Source of the DNA: Takakia lepidozioides
Taxonomy: Eukaryota > Streptophyta > Takakiopsida > Takakiales > Takakiaceae
Reading direction: 5' to 3'
DNA length: 64,000 nucleotides
Assembly (NCBI GenBank): GCA_030704615.1
Contig: CM060733.1
Span: 48,298,001 to 48,362,000, forward strand
Below the pieces are notes generated by a model. That model did not search any database. It had not been told where the DNA came from and worked only from the letters and a program-made list of their open reading frames with translations. Positions 34,201 to 46,753 of the stretch are shown piece after piece. Numbering within the stretch: position 1 is the first letter of the stretch; each line of letters begins with the position of its first letter. Made by a program: the position numbers and the translations under genes.

Positions 34201-35420
34201 CAGCCATTTAATATTCCTCCGGGGAAAAGTTGTTTTACATCACACCTCTTTCAAAGAAGAAGAAAGATACAGCAAGGGATACTTCTACACAATGACAATG
34301 TCACTGTGCCATTGCAATTACAATAGGAGCATAATTTCAATATCCTCTCATACATGACAGAACCTAGGTACTAGAAATGCAAGCCAGGCTACGATGATAT
34401 GTGACAATGGAAAGAGGGAAAAAAATGGATATCATTTAATACACATAGAAAAACCATGGACTCATGCATCTGCTTGCTAAGTTCCCACGCTGCCTTGCTT
34501 TTGGGTATAGTGAGCCTTAAGCTGAAGCAACTACTAGATTACACAAGAACAACTCGTGTGTAACTGACACATGGGTACTCTCTCAGCTAAGTCAAGCCAA
34601 ATCTACAGTCCTGGTTGCTGTTTAAAAGAAAACCCACATTGAAATCGTTAGAGGTCAATGTGTATCCTTCAGAACAGATTGTGAGAATTCCAGAGGTGTC
34701 AACTATGTAAACCATGAGAGGACAAATCCTAGATACGCAAGGCTTCACAGATTCGACTTTGGTACCAAAGAGTTGACCCTACCTCAAATTTGGAAGTTGA
34801 GATATACACATCCTAGAATTTGGATGGATGAAACGACAGAGGAAGAGAGGGAAACCTGTTCCTGAAGGGCTTGTGCAAGGGCAAGGTCAGCAACAACTTC
34901 ACTGCGGCTCATAAACGGTGTCCATTTGCAAGGCCCGGTCCATGGTGATTAGGGTCTTAATCAAAAAACCATTTCGTCTCAAGGGTTAGAAAAGGAGGGA
35001 GGGTCACACATAGAAAGTGCCCAGTATGCCAGGGATCGACATATGGACAGCAAAGAAACAGGTACTCCACAAGTGTAAAACGCTTTCGATTTCCACCCAC
35101 ATCGCAGCCAAGGGCAAATCCAATGCCCAACGAAGACAATGCAACAAGAGATTTGAGACACTTTGGAAAGTGATGTGTGCATTGTAAAGTGAGAGAGAGA
35201 CCTGGTCCTGTAGGGCTTGGGCTAAAGCCAGGTCAGCATCAACTTGATTGAGACTCGTGAAGGGTGTTCGTTTCCCACTAGCAGGGCTGGGATCAGTTGC
35301 TGGAATCTCACTGTTTTCACGGCTATTCCCCCCTACTAATCCATTCTCTGGACTCTCTGTCTGCTCCTTGTTGTTGGTGGCATCCGCACCTGGCACAGGG
35401 TCTGCTGCCTTCTTGTCCAT
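31240..35420 (-). CDS. BBR-like: RING-H2 E3 ubiquitin ligase, BIG BROTHER-related type
   Basis: Seven coding exons on the minus strand keep phase: 35420-35202, 33629-33293, 33082-33045, 32614-32573, 32222-32098, 31558-31450 and 31305-31240, giving 311 residues. The protein has TPFTSLNQVDADLALAQALQ, then ERAYMLLRM, a Glu-rich acidic stretch from a CTT repeat (33449-33487), SDEAFARALQDKEDRD, MWQDVDPDNMSYE and ELMALGEAVGTESKGLSA. The C-terminal RING-H2 has Cys255, Cys258, Cys273, His275, His278, Cys281, Cys292 and Cys295. This matches Arabidopsis BIG BROTHER-related (about 340 residues), which attaches ubiquitin to growth regulators. Nothing suggests inactivation. Intron 1 (1.6 kb) contains a relic duplicate of exon 1's end. 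Confidence 0.9.
34856..34927 (-). pseudogene. Duplicated exon relic within intron 1 of the RING ligase gene
   Basis: Minus strand reads TPFMSRSEVVADLALAQALQ then EQ and a GTTTCC donor, closely mirroring TPFTSLNQVDADLALAQALQ-DQ at the end of exon 1. The only nearby AG acceptors lead to a stop or the wrong phase, so inclusion in frame looks unlikely. It is best read as a decaying tandem exon duplication. Confidence 0.7.
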
Positions 35421-38400
35421 TGTGTTTCCTCTTTACTCCACCTAACTTCCCCTAATGAAAAGTTTTGTAGAGGTCTGACAAGAAGACTGCCTATTCTTGT
35501 ATTACGATTGTGCCCGGGCACCCTTCTTTCCTGCACTTTCTTCCTGCTGCTTTTTCTCTTTATAGCCGAGTCGTCCTTCAATTTCTCTAATGCTTTGACC
35601 CTTGATATAGTCCCTGGCATGAGAAGCAATTTGAGCAGCTGACGTAAGGAAATAGCAAATCAAATGGAATATTGATGCAACAGAGGTCGGCAACAAGTGC
35701 GGGCTAGAAGGATTAAGAAACAATCCTATCCCTAATTCTCAGCCTTGCATTTGTGTGATAAACAGGCCACCAATCCCTGATCTGTTCTGCAGAGCTCTCT
35801 GTTTAGTCGTTGAATTGGTGCCAATATTCACAGTCTTATTAAGATAGCGCGTTCGATCACCTCTCACTGCAAACCCGCATCCCCCAATACCTGCTCCGTG
35901 GATCACTCCCCTGATAGCGCATCTAGCAGCATATCAATTTCATGATCCAGTCGCAGATGACAGACATGGAATTACATGCTCCGCAGCAAGACCCTACTTA
36001 TAATTACCCTCCCTACGGCAGGCGGTCATTACTCTAGAGAGAGGGAGATGAAGTGTGAAACTATGCAAGCTCGAATTCAGACAAGATAGAGAACCTTCAG
36101 ACCAAAATAAGGAAGCACCTGATGCGGGCCCCTCTAGCATACACCCAATGATATCTGCAACTGTCAAACGCCCAGATTGCCCATACGAAAGAAAAACTCT
36201 CACTCAAGCCAAAACAACACAAACACGCACGGGGAGGCACCCAGCCACCGACAAGGAGAGGGAAAACCAACAGCCGCAAACCCAAACGCACAAAGACGTT
36301 GAGGTCGGCGCTCAGAAGTGAGGTCCAAAAAGAGGACCTTTGTCGTTCTGTACCCTACCTTTTCTTCTCTCTCCAATCGCTCGCAGGCCGCTATCGTTCT
36401 CGTCACCTACAGTACCGTTCTCAACAGCTCTCAAAACCCTCGCAAATCTGCTATGGCGGAAGCTTGCTCTCTCTCTGTCTGTCTCTCTCGGATCGAGCGA
36501 GAACGCCTGGGCTCTCACCGATCTTGCGCTCTTCTCTTCTGCCTCTCCCACACAGTGAGCACGCCTCTGCACCGACGGAAACTTACCACCCTCACCCAAC
36601 TCACTACTCCAGGTTAATCTATCATTAATTACGCTTTACCCCACCCTACCATTACTTACTCTGGTCATCCAGTCGCCGGAATCGCAGTCCCGCAGGACTT
36701 CATCCGCATCTTTCTCATCCTTTTCATTACTAGAGTTTAATATTAAGCATGATAGCCAATCACAAATCCGAGCGGAATGTCGTAAGTAAATTACTTCCTT
36801 AGAGTAGTTCTTAAAAATAATTTTAATCTAAAATTTAACAAATTGCGTTGAAAAATACAAATTGCATTAAGTCCCTTTCTAAAAATTGTTTTGAAATTTG
36901 AACACGTTTGATGATCATACGAAGTTAAGGGACGGTTCATTTCTGAGATTTACTAATAATAAAAATAAAAAATTCTGTTGAAAATGGATGAATGCGGGTA
37001 ATGTTGGATGACTTCTTCAATGACTAATGGATGGATGACGATGAGGAAGTACGGTGATAAAGAAAGGGTGGCATCACGGGCCTCCACGTGTCGCTTTATA
37101 ACTAATATCATAAACAAGAGAAAAGTCATATTAAAATTGAAATGCAAATTTAAAAAAAAGAAGAAAATTCGAGTGTGGAGGAGACGATGGCAGAGGACGA
37201 TGAGGACCAGGGTGCAGCCTCGCTGCAAGACCGAGGACCTTCGAGTCTTGGTCAATCCCAGGGACTCATACTCCATGCTCCAAACTTTCATGGATGGTTT
37301 TTGGATGTTGGATTCCCAGTGGTATCTAGGGAGCGAGAGCTGACAAAGGATTTCGGAAGTCTCTCCGAAGTCTGACCTGCCAATGAATGCATGTGCACTT
37401 GTCTTTCGAACAAACACCTGGAGGCTGGAAGACTTATGTAAGAAAGACATTGCAGCCTGCAGGCAGACCAGCAAACACAAAAAATATGTACGAGTTATGC
37501 TGGGTTTAAGGTTAGACCTGGGTTTGAAGGAGCTGCCCTAATGACACAGATTTGGTGTAGGCATGAGCAACAATCATTGGACATTCAGAGAAACACTTTG
37601 TTAAGTTAGCCTAACCAGAGTAGAAATTGAGAATGATTATTAGCAGTAGGCAATGGCAGGTAGAGTACCAACAACTCTATTATGTATCAAACTGGCCAAG
37701 TACATCGGGACAGATGATGTTGCCAGCAAGTATTATTGCTTGGGCAACTGCAAGAACAAAGGATTGAAAAACAATGAAGACGTGTACCTCTGGCATAACT
37801 CAAATGTCTGTACTGGGCTCCCAGCATAACTCTGCAATGGAACAATGGGTTGATGCTGGGAATGTTTTCCGAGGAAGGGTAGGTACTGGTGCAGACTGCT
37901 TCCTGAGAGCTGAAAATGAAAAAGAATTGAATGGTATTGTGGGAGTGAACATCTGGCAAGTCAATAGGGCACAAATTCCCGGGCTGCAGAGTAAAGGAAG
38001 ATCGGATGTGGTCGGGGAATCAGACCGCGACAAACCGGGCATTCTATTGCTGTAACAGATACCTTCCCCGAAACCTGTAACTGATAACCTTCGGATCCCT
38101 CCCATGCATGTGCCCATCGCCTATTATAACGTACTCTTCTCTCCCAGCTGTGACGCAACGACGTTTTCGACCACCTCTTCGTCCATGCCAGGAGTGACAA
38201 TCTGCGCTTGGAAGTGACGGGAATAACGTAAAGAGCAGGTGAAGACCACGCTTTCATCAACCTTCTTCACATTCTTGCATAGAAAACTAGATAAGAAGCG
38301 GTAAGATTTGTGTCTGGCAATGAGATTGTTCCAGTTACCTCAGACCCAACACAGCTTTGCAGGGGACAGACGTCACAGACATTCTTGGGTGGTTCTGCTT

Positions 38401-38839
38401 GTAATCAACTTTGGTTGGGCGGACATTGCTGTGTTGCATTACAGTCTTCTACCCTTAAATCGTGAAGAGCGGGAATGAGAGACACAGAGAGACGGATAGA
38501 GATCGATGTGTGTAGGCAGATCCGTCGCTGTACGTGAGAAAATGTCGTTTGGTCAGCATGGTGGGAATATCTTTAGGGGTGGAGCTGTAGAGTTAGTGTC
38601 TTATCCTAGAGGTTTTGCCTTGTTGCCGACTGGCTTTCGAAGTGATGATCATCTTCATTGTCTTCAGAAGCAGGAGTGATATCTTCCCCACAATAAGACG
38701 CGGATTTCACAGGATGAGTCTTTCTCCCTGTGACAACATCCATTACCCACCGATGTCTGCACTATTACGCAATTGTTCGTGCAAAGACGAAGGCAGAGAT
38801 CAATATTTCTTTCTCGGAGAATATTAGACATATGAAGAC
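35421..38839. promoter_or_regulatory. Divergent intergenic region between the RING ligase and GT4 genes
   Basis: No further gene recognised. It must contain the 5' UTRs and promoters of both divergently read genes. A pyrimidine-rich stretch on plus (about 36350-36560) could be a purine-rich 5' leader of the RING gene. AT-rich sequence covers 36780-36970. Confidence 0.4.
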
Positions 38840-41800
38840 ATGAGGCACCAGCGGGCAGCTTCCCTATTTGGGGCTGATGCCAGCAGACAAGACACCACGA
38901 AGTTAAGCTTAGGGAGCTCCATGTGGAAGTTTCCAACCACAGCATGCCGGCATGCTCTTATGATGGTGTGTCTGTTTCTTCTGGCCTTCCTTCTGCTATG
39001 GACGCTGTTGAAGCCCTCTATGAATTCATGTATACCTCTTCTGGTCCAGCCTGTATCAGCTGTGCGATTGCCGGTCCCTGCAAACGGTGAAACTGCAAAT
39101 ATCCCTCCTCGTGGCCTGGAGTTAATGGAGGGGAAGCGCGTCCTCTTGGTGTCTCATGAGCTTTCTCTCTCTGGTGCGTTGATATGAGATTGTTCCGCTT
39201 TTAGAATTTTTGAGCTACACCTAGTTAACTGGGTGCCAACTGACTGGTGTTTCCAGGTAGTAGTATCCCGCAAATGTAATTCTTTGATGTCAACGGCATG
39301 CACTAAGGTGGTCAACTTAGGCTTCGCTCTACAGAATGCGAAAACTAGTTCAGATGCCCGGAAAATGAATGCAAGGCAAACCTGTCTCCGTTCAGAATCT
39401 GGAAGTTCTATGTTATCAACAGTTGCATTGGATGGACCGCAGGGGGTCCATTGCTTCTCATGGAACTTGCGGTGTTATTGCGGAACAGTGGGTCGCACGT
39501 TCAGTGGCTCACCAACAACCAAAAGAAAGGGGCTAGGGACGAAGTCACAGACAGTCTGGAGGCAAAGCTAGTGAGGAACGAAATACAGGTACCTTCCTTT
39601 TTCCCCCTCCCCTCGATGTCTCTATGCATTTTGTCTCCAGCCTTGATGGAAGGCCCTCTGAATGTTTTCAAGAAACTCTGAGCACTTGGAAGGCTTCATT
39701 TGTATTTGTTTGCATGTGTCTCTGTAGGTCTCTCTCCCTTGTGCTTGGTACCCATCTCTCTTGTAACTTGTAACTCCCTTCCCTTTTTCTTATGGGCCCA
39801 GGGATTCATGGCCACAACCCTCCAGCAATTGTGGTCTCACACATACTTCCTCTTTCACTTTCTCAGATTTTGCCAGCAAGGGGAGAGCAAACAGTGAGGG
39901 CAGCTCTGGATGCAGACCTGGTGGTGTTGAACACAGCTGTTGCTGGAAAATGGATTGACACGGTTTTGAAAACTGACGCAACTAAAGTGTTTTCCAAGAT
40001 TTTGTGGTGGATACATGAGATGCGGGGTCACTATTTCATACGTGATTTTGTACAGCACCTTCCCAGTGTAGCAGGGGTCATGATCGACTCTCATGCAACT
40101 GCAAAATATTGGGAAGCTCGAATGACTGAACAACTGAGGTTAGATTCCCATGTAGCTTTTGTCCTAATTGTGAATCCTGTTATTGTGGACATGCCATTGT
40201 CACTGTTATTGACGTCACCTGCTATGGCAGATTCTTCTTCTGGGGTCCCAGAGATGAGTCTCATTGAAAAAGATTATGTCAGTGCACATTGTGGTTTGAA
40301 AGCTCTGGGAAGCGAAGTTGTTGTGTGTGGCTTCCCTCTTCCTCTTTGTCTTCTCGTGTTCTACTAACATTCAGGCCTTATCAGGATGACCATGCCTAAG
40401 ACGTACGTAGTGCACTTAGGCAACAGCAAAGAGCTTGCTGAGGCTGCTGAGGATCCCCTTGCCAGAAGATTACTGAGGCAGAATGTGCGCGAATCGCTTC
40501 GAATTCATGATGACGACACAGTCTTCTCAATCATCAACAGTGTGTTTCAAGCACCTCTTTCTTTTGCAGAAGGGCAGTTAGTAAATTTTAGTCTCTCAAT
40601 CTCCCAGAAAACTATCAACCTTGCTTGCAATGGCCATCAAGCATCCATGGATAGTGCATGTTGTTAGATCAGGAGAGGAGATGTCAGTCTATGGTTCAAC
40701 CTTTCCTCGAAATGAGCTTATCCATTTACGCAACGTCACATCTGGAACTTACCACGGAACCAGGAAAATTATCCTTATCATTTGCAGCAAACCGTCCTTG
40801 GCAGTTGACGGGAGTTATATGGACGTGTTGTTTTAGGAAGAATCTATCTATTGTGAATATCAAACTGCACTAAGACCAGTTTAAGTATAACCACTCTCAC
40901 CTCCGACCTGTTGTCAGTTTGGGCACTGCAGGGAGGGGCAAGGGGAGATGGCAGGACCGAAATTTCGTACTGCTGGAGTCTAGCTGCAGATTGACATAAT
41001 GAGGGGAAAACAGGGAGACCAAAATGGAAAGAGCAAATATGTTTTTACCAAGCAGACCATGAGAGCTTGGAATTCTGTTGCCAGGTGTTTCCCGAGGCAA
41101 AGGCCAGGACCTTTTCGTGAAGGCATTTGCTGAGGCCAATGATCTTCTCAAACAGCAACTAAACCCACATCAGATGCATGCCTTGGTGGTAGGGAGTGAT
41201 TGGGCAGCCCCAAAGTACGAGACTTCATTGCGTGAGCTTGTGAGAGAAACGGGACTTGAAGGGCGCGTTCATTTTGTGAACAAAACAATGAATGTGGTCC
41301 CGTTCCTGGCAGCCACAGATGTTTTTGTCCAGAATTCTCAGGTAAGACTGAATCTCTCTTACAATCAGGGTTTATGCCCACAAAGCTATGGCAAACAATG
41401 AGTACCTTCTATTGCAATCGGGGCATGTTTCTTTGGTTTGCTTTGCCAAGTAGATTTGCTGATGAAGCCGGAACTCATTGAGTGAACATACTGCAGATCT
41501 TCCACAGTAGGTTTACATGTCTTTGTATTAGATATCAGCTTGCCTCAGAATGTGTCCCCCCTTTAAATGTCCTCTTAAATCCCTGCAGGCGCGGGGTGAA
41601 TGCTTTGGACGAATTACGATTGAGGCCATGGCTTTTGGACTGCCAGTCCTGGTTAGTCCTCCTCTCTCCATTTGTTAATTTGTTAAAAGATTTTGTGGAT
41701 GGCTCAGTGAAGGTGGCATATTTGTTTTAAGAATGACAACTGGTGTCAAATGAAGGGTCTGGCCTTAGGAGTGGGTTGATTAGTCCCTTCTGCAAGAATG

Positions 41801-44800
41801 GCTGTCAGTGAGCAGTGTAATGAAATGAGAGCATTCAGATTAGAGAGAGAGAGAGAATCTTTTGTATATTATAGAGTAACCCTTTTAATAATGTTTTCTC
41901 CTTAGGTTCTATACTAAGGAAGATGACTCTTCATAAGGAAGAGTCACATCTGTTCAGATGTATCAATACGTTGATACCACATGCGAGAGGACTGTTTGAG
42001 TCCATAGATGGACCGGTGTAACTTGCAAGCTCGTTGGAGATCCCCGGCACCTTCAAGGCCATTGGGAATCTGCACATAAATGTCTTCGTCCAATATCCCA
42101 TTAAGGAATACAGTTTTGACATCTAACTGGTGGACATGAAGATCATATTGAGCCGCAAGTGCGAGGATAACCCGAATGGAAGCAATCTTCACCACAGGAG
42201 AGAATGTCTCATGGTAGTCAACCCCGTAGGATTGTGTAAACCCCTTGGCCACTAACCTTGCTTTGTGCGTGCAATGGAGCCGTCGGGATTCATCTTCAGC
42301 TTGTAAACCCATTTGCAGCCTATGGCTTGGTGTCCAGAAGGAAGAGCTGGTCCAAGTATGATTGCGCTCCATAGAGAGAAGCTCATCTTGCATAGCAGCT
42401 TGCCATTGAGGGGCATCGGGTCTGGAAAGGGCTTGCTTGTAAGTTGTGGGCTCAGTGAGGTCAACAGAGTGATTGAAGAAAGCTTGCTTCCTAGGTGTGA
42501 TAGGTCGAGCTAGACTGGATGGGGGGAATAGGGTGTGGTAGTATCCTGATTCTGGTACTTCTTCGAGGGGGAAGAGGAGATGGAGGACGAGAGCTGGGAG
42601 GAGAGGTGGATCCAGTAGCTTGGGTAGTAGAAGTAGGCCGTCTAGAATAACCTGAGGAGGTGTGCTAGGAGGGGTAGGCAAGATGGGAGGAGGTCCTGCT
42701 CCCACTGGAGGTGGAGGGTAGGGTGGTGGAACAACCGTATTAGGATAAGGTTGAAAGAAAGTCAGCTCTTGTTGCAATTCTTCATCTATGAGGCCATCTA
42801 CAGTGAGAGGTTCGGGGTTGACAGGAGATGAAGGAATGTCTTCAAGAAATTGGACGTCACGAGAGATAATGACCCGGCGATCAGACTTGCGCTTGTAAGC
42901 TTTAGAGGATTCACTATATCCTAGGAAGCGGCATTCTGTACTCCTGGGATCTAGCTTAGTACAATTCTGTTCATGGACATGGGCAAAAGCAGTGCAGCCA
43001 AATACTCTCATATGAGATATGTCAGGTTTAGAATTATGCCATAGCTCATAAGGAGTTTTGTCGGGCGGTAAAGCCGCGGTTGGGATACGATTGTTGACGT
43101 AATTGGTTGTAATCATGGCCTCTCCCCAATATGACTTGGAGAGATGAGCATGAAATAAGATAGATCGCACCATCTTCATGAGGGTTTGGTTCATGCCCTC
43201 TGCAACATCATTATGTTGAGGGGTATGAGGAACTGTCAACTGCCTATGTATGCCATGCCGAGCACAGAAGTCGGTAAAGGCTTGAGAAACATATTCTCCT
43301 CCATTGTCAGTACGGAGAACCTGAACTGTTTCTTGACGTTGATTTTCAGCATAGCTTTTCCACTCTTTGAAAGTGTGGAGGGCATGAGACTTCTTGCGTA
43401 ATAAATACACCATAGTGTAACGAGAGTAGTCATCGATTAAAGTCATAAAGTAACGGAAACCGGAATGGGTTGCAGGTGAGAGAGCTCCACAGATGTCTGA
43501 GTGAACCAGACCTAGAATCTTAGTAGCACGACTGGCAGCATCCTTAGGGAAGGGCTTACGATTGTGTTGGCCTTGGATACAAGAAACACAGGGGGAAAGT
43601 TTGTTGAGAATCATAGGGGCAATGCCACGAACCATGTTGCCATTGAACAGTTGGTGAAGTCGAGCTTGGCCAATATGGCCAAGACGTCGATGCCACACTT
43701 CAGCAGGTGTGGCAATAGATGCTGGGATGGCAACAATGGGAGGGGGAGGACAGGACTCACGAAGTTTGTCAAGGTCGTTTACTTGGGAACATTTGGCAAT
43801 ATGCTGACCTTGGGAGTCTGTAAGGGAACAAATTCCCCGGCATAAAAGCATCTCACCATTTGAAGAATCAAGATGTTTGATGGAATAGAGGTTCTTGGTA
43901 AGGCCAGGAACATGATGAACATTAGATATAATGATGGGCTCGCCATGAGGAAGGGTAACGTACACATCTCCTATGCCAACAATAGATTGAGTCGAGTTGT
44001 CTCCTAAATAGACAACTTGAGCAGGATCTAGAGAAGTGTAGGTATGAAAGTGACTCCTATCATGGGCCATGTGGTCTCTGGCACCGGTATCAATGTACCA
44101 ACTAGTATCCCTGGCAGAGTAGGAGACAAAGCTGTGACCAGCAAACGTCTAACACTCTTTCGTCTGTCCAGACTTTGAGCAGCTCTCTTTTCTGCAGCAA
44201 CGCGCTTGCGACAGTCCTTAATAACATGGTTGGTCATCTTGCAGTAAAAGCACTTTAAAGGACGCTTGCCGTTAGAGCTAGGGGGCTGACTGGCAGACAT
44301 GACAGGGGGTACACTCAAGGTAGAAGGTCGACCTCCTCCTTGAGGTTTGAACCCCCGCTTTTGGGTGTACAGTAAAGTGTTCAGGATCATCATGTTTCAT
44401 CATGGTCTCCTCCTGTAGAAGATAAGTGATCAGTTGTGTAATGGTAAGAGCCTGATTTCCTCTTAAGGCTGTTAAGAAATTACGATATGAAGGTGGCATG
44501 CTACGCATCAAAGATATAACAGCCTCCTCATTAGGTACCCTTGAACCAGCAGAGCTAAGTTGATCTAACAAAGCTTGAAAAGCATGAATATTTTTAGTAA
44601 GGCTGCCTCCCTCCTTCAACTTTAGAGTGACAAGCTGATCCTTAAGATACATCTTGGTCATCGTGACTTGCGCTTCATATAGATTGTTAAGTGCTGTCCA
44701 TGCTTCTTGAGCGACGGTAAAAGCAGTAACATGATTTATCTGGCTATTATCCAGGCAATTAAGAAGATAGGATAACGCACTGTTATTCTGGTTATCCCAT

Positions 44801-45764
44801 TCCATCTTGCTGCCAGCGCCAGTAACAGGAGTATGCACAACTGCTCCTCCTAAAGCTGGGATGGGTGTGGCACTGTGCCATCAATAACACCTTGCATTCT
44901 CTCAGCTCTTAGAAATATTAGGAACCTATGTTTCCACACATGGAAATAAGTTCCATCGAATTTGGGAAGGTCAGTGACCTTTAAGCCTGACATCTTCCCA
45001 ACGATCTGTTGACTTCACAATGAAATCAACAGATCTGTTTTAGAACTAATACGAACCTGTCTATGCGGATCTTAAAGTGCTTATGTTTCAAAGCAGCTTA
45101 CTCGAATTATATTTTGTTTTGTTGTGCTTCTGGCAAGCATCTAATAGAGTTTGATATTTCTTTATTTCTGTGCTTCAAACAAGCACCTAAAAAATGAATA
45201 AGTGAGATCCTATGGTTCGAGGCGTCCCCTGTTCCGCAGGAGTCGAGGCGTCCCTCGACTACTGTGGATCCCACTGGACAACTTTAGTTGGCTCTGATAC
45301 CATGTAATGAAATGAGAGCATTCAGATTAGAGAGAATCTTTTGTATATCATAAAGTAACACTTTTTAATAGTGTTTTCTCCTTAGGTTCTATACTAAGGA
45401 AGATGACTCTTCATAAGGAACAGTCACATCTGTTCAGATGTGAAGTGTCACAACTGTAGGGATGATTGCTTCCTAATCTAAATTAGGTCTAACAAGCAGG
45501 AAGTTTTCTGTACTTTGGCAGGGAACTGCAGCGGGAGGCACACTGGAGATTGTTGTCAATGGAACCACAGGTCGTTTGCATCCTGTAGGAAAGGATGGAG
45601 TTAAGCCACTTGCTGCTAACATGAGGGACCTGTTTGAGAACAAATTGTTGAGGACAGGCATGGGAGGAAGTGGGTATCAGAGAGTCAGAGAGTTTTTTAT
45701 GGAACATCACATGTCTGAGAGACTTGGCCTGGTGTTCAAAGAGGTGTTGGCCCGGGGCACTTGA
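38840..45764 (+). CDS. GT4-family glycosyltransferase, type II membrane protein
   Basis: Seven exons keep phase: 38840-39173, 39443-39588, 39867-40138, 40385-40539, 41085-41341, 41589-41651 and 45522-45764, giving 489 residues. An N-terminal hydrophobic segment (residues about 39-57, ALMMVCLFLLAFLLLWTLL) suggests a Golgi-type signal anchor. The catalytic part has RVLLVSHELSLSGGPLLLME, ILWWIHEMRGHYF, MPKTYVVHLGNSKEL, SRGKGQDLFVKAFAEAN and the GT4 EX7E motif ECFGRITIEAMAFG. It closely resembles the Arabidopsis At1g19710/At1g75420 pair, whose donor and acceptor are not established to my knowledge. The start is the first ATG after an in-frame stop. Intron 6 is 3.9 kb because an antisense copia is inserted, but splice sites look intact. 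Confidence 0.9.
41816..45447 (-). mobile_element. Ty1-copia element in GT4 intron 6, antisense, internally deleted
   Basis: The two terminal repeats, 41816-41961 and 45303-45447, are nearly identical (TGTAATGAAATGAGAGCATT ... CACATCTGTTCAGATGT). Next to the right one, on the minus strand, is TGGTATCAGAGC, the standard initiator-Met tRNA primer site of plant copias. The left LTR directly follows a truncated RT with no polypurine tract, so the RT end, RNase H and perhaps a few LTR bases are deleted. I could not find a clear target duplication. Without the insert the host intron would be about 250 bp. Confidence 0.85.
41944..44838 (-). pseudogene. Copia gag-pol of the intronic element
   Basis: gag runs from 44838 (MTKMYLKDQLVTLKLKEGGS) with the zinc knuckle CFYCKMTNHVIKDC near 44240. 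The 708-codon frame 44070-41944 covers protease, GAG-pre-integrase (WHRRLGHIGQARLHQL), integrase (LIDDYSRYTMVYLL, TDNGGEYVSQAFTDFC) and the start of RT (ARLVAKGFTQSYGVDYHETF). One RT stretch (about 42250-42350) is read out of frame; the adjacent frame has the expected AIGCKWVYKLKMNPDG, so two compensating shifts are implied. It ends after YGLKQSSRMWYQRID and lacks the RT active-site box and RNase H. The integrase has unusual HNDVAEGMNQT in place of the usual QNGVAERKN. Confidence 0.85.
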
Positions 45765-46753
45765 TTAACACAGCTGGAAAATGGCAAGGAGACTGATTTT
45801 TTTAATGGCTATGTTATCCATGGTCATCCATTCATGTAATACTTGAGCCAAGCTCCATGCAGAGATGCTGACCATGAATTACCTCAATGGTCAATCTAGA
45901 AGCACATTCAGGGAATCCCCAATGGTCATATCACATCCTCATCTTTGTTTATGATTTGTGCGCTAGTCCAAAATCTAGTCCTGGTACTTACTCAAGTCAA
46001 CTGAAGAGGTAAAGCCTTGCATCCCCAGACCTTACCAACCTATAGAAGTCATAGAGATGTGGTGAACAACATGGGGCAAGGACAAATCGAAATAGATTGA
46101 CTAAACCCCTTGGTTTCACTATGTGACACCAAGAAGAGCCCGCATAAATGTTGAGGATTGTTGATAATGTTGAGGATTGTTGTTATCAAAACAAGCGGCT
46201 AGTCGCATAATGGCTCCACCATAAAACTCTCAAGTACAAGATTCCCTTAAAATGTTACATTAAAATTAAATTAATCACATATTTAAACTACATTTTAAAC
46301 TTGTTTTGCATATGAGAAAAAATTATTTAGTTATTTCTTCATAAAGCTGGGGATAGAGGCTATGGTAGAACTTATTGATGTATGAATTAAATATTGATGT
46401 ATGATATTACAAAATTGATCTTCGGATTTACTACTCATTAAAGTATTAAAATGCTTGTTGAAATACTAACTGAATATTAAAATACTTGTTGAAGAACTAG
46501 CTGAGATACTGAAATACTTACTGAAAAATTCGCTGAAATACTTGCTGAAATACTGAAATATTGCACTTCACATGCACGGCAACAGACAAGGGGAAACAGG
46601 AACAGGGGAGAATGGGCACTCACATTACCAAAATCTTCATCCTGTGGCTTACCAGGAATAGTAAAAAGGCAAGAACAACAATTCTATATTGTCACTGGAA
46701 GATCCAAGCACTTAGGGGATGAAAAACAAGGCAGAAAACAAGGGGGTGCCAAC
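45765..46753. other. Intergenic stretch downstream of GT4
   Basis: No gene seen. A degenerate AT-rich repeat of GAAATACTTGCTGAAATACT type occupies about 46440-46570. Confidence 0.45.

Noticed and set aside
45473-45710. Minus-strand open frames over GT4 exon 7
   Set aside because: They are shadows of the plus-strand exon. They were useful only for spotting the antisense fragments elsewhere.
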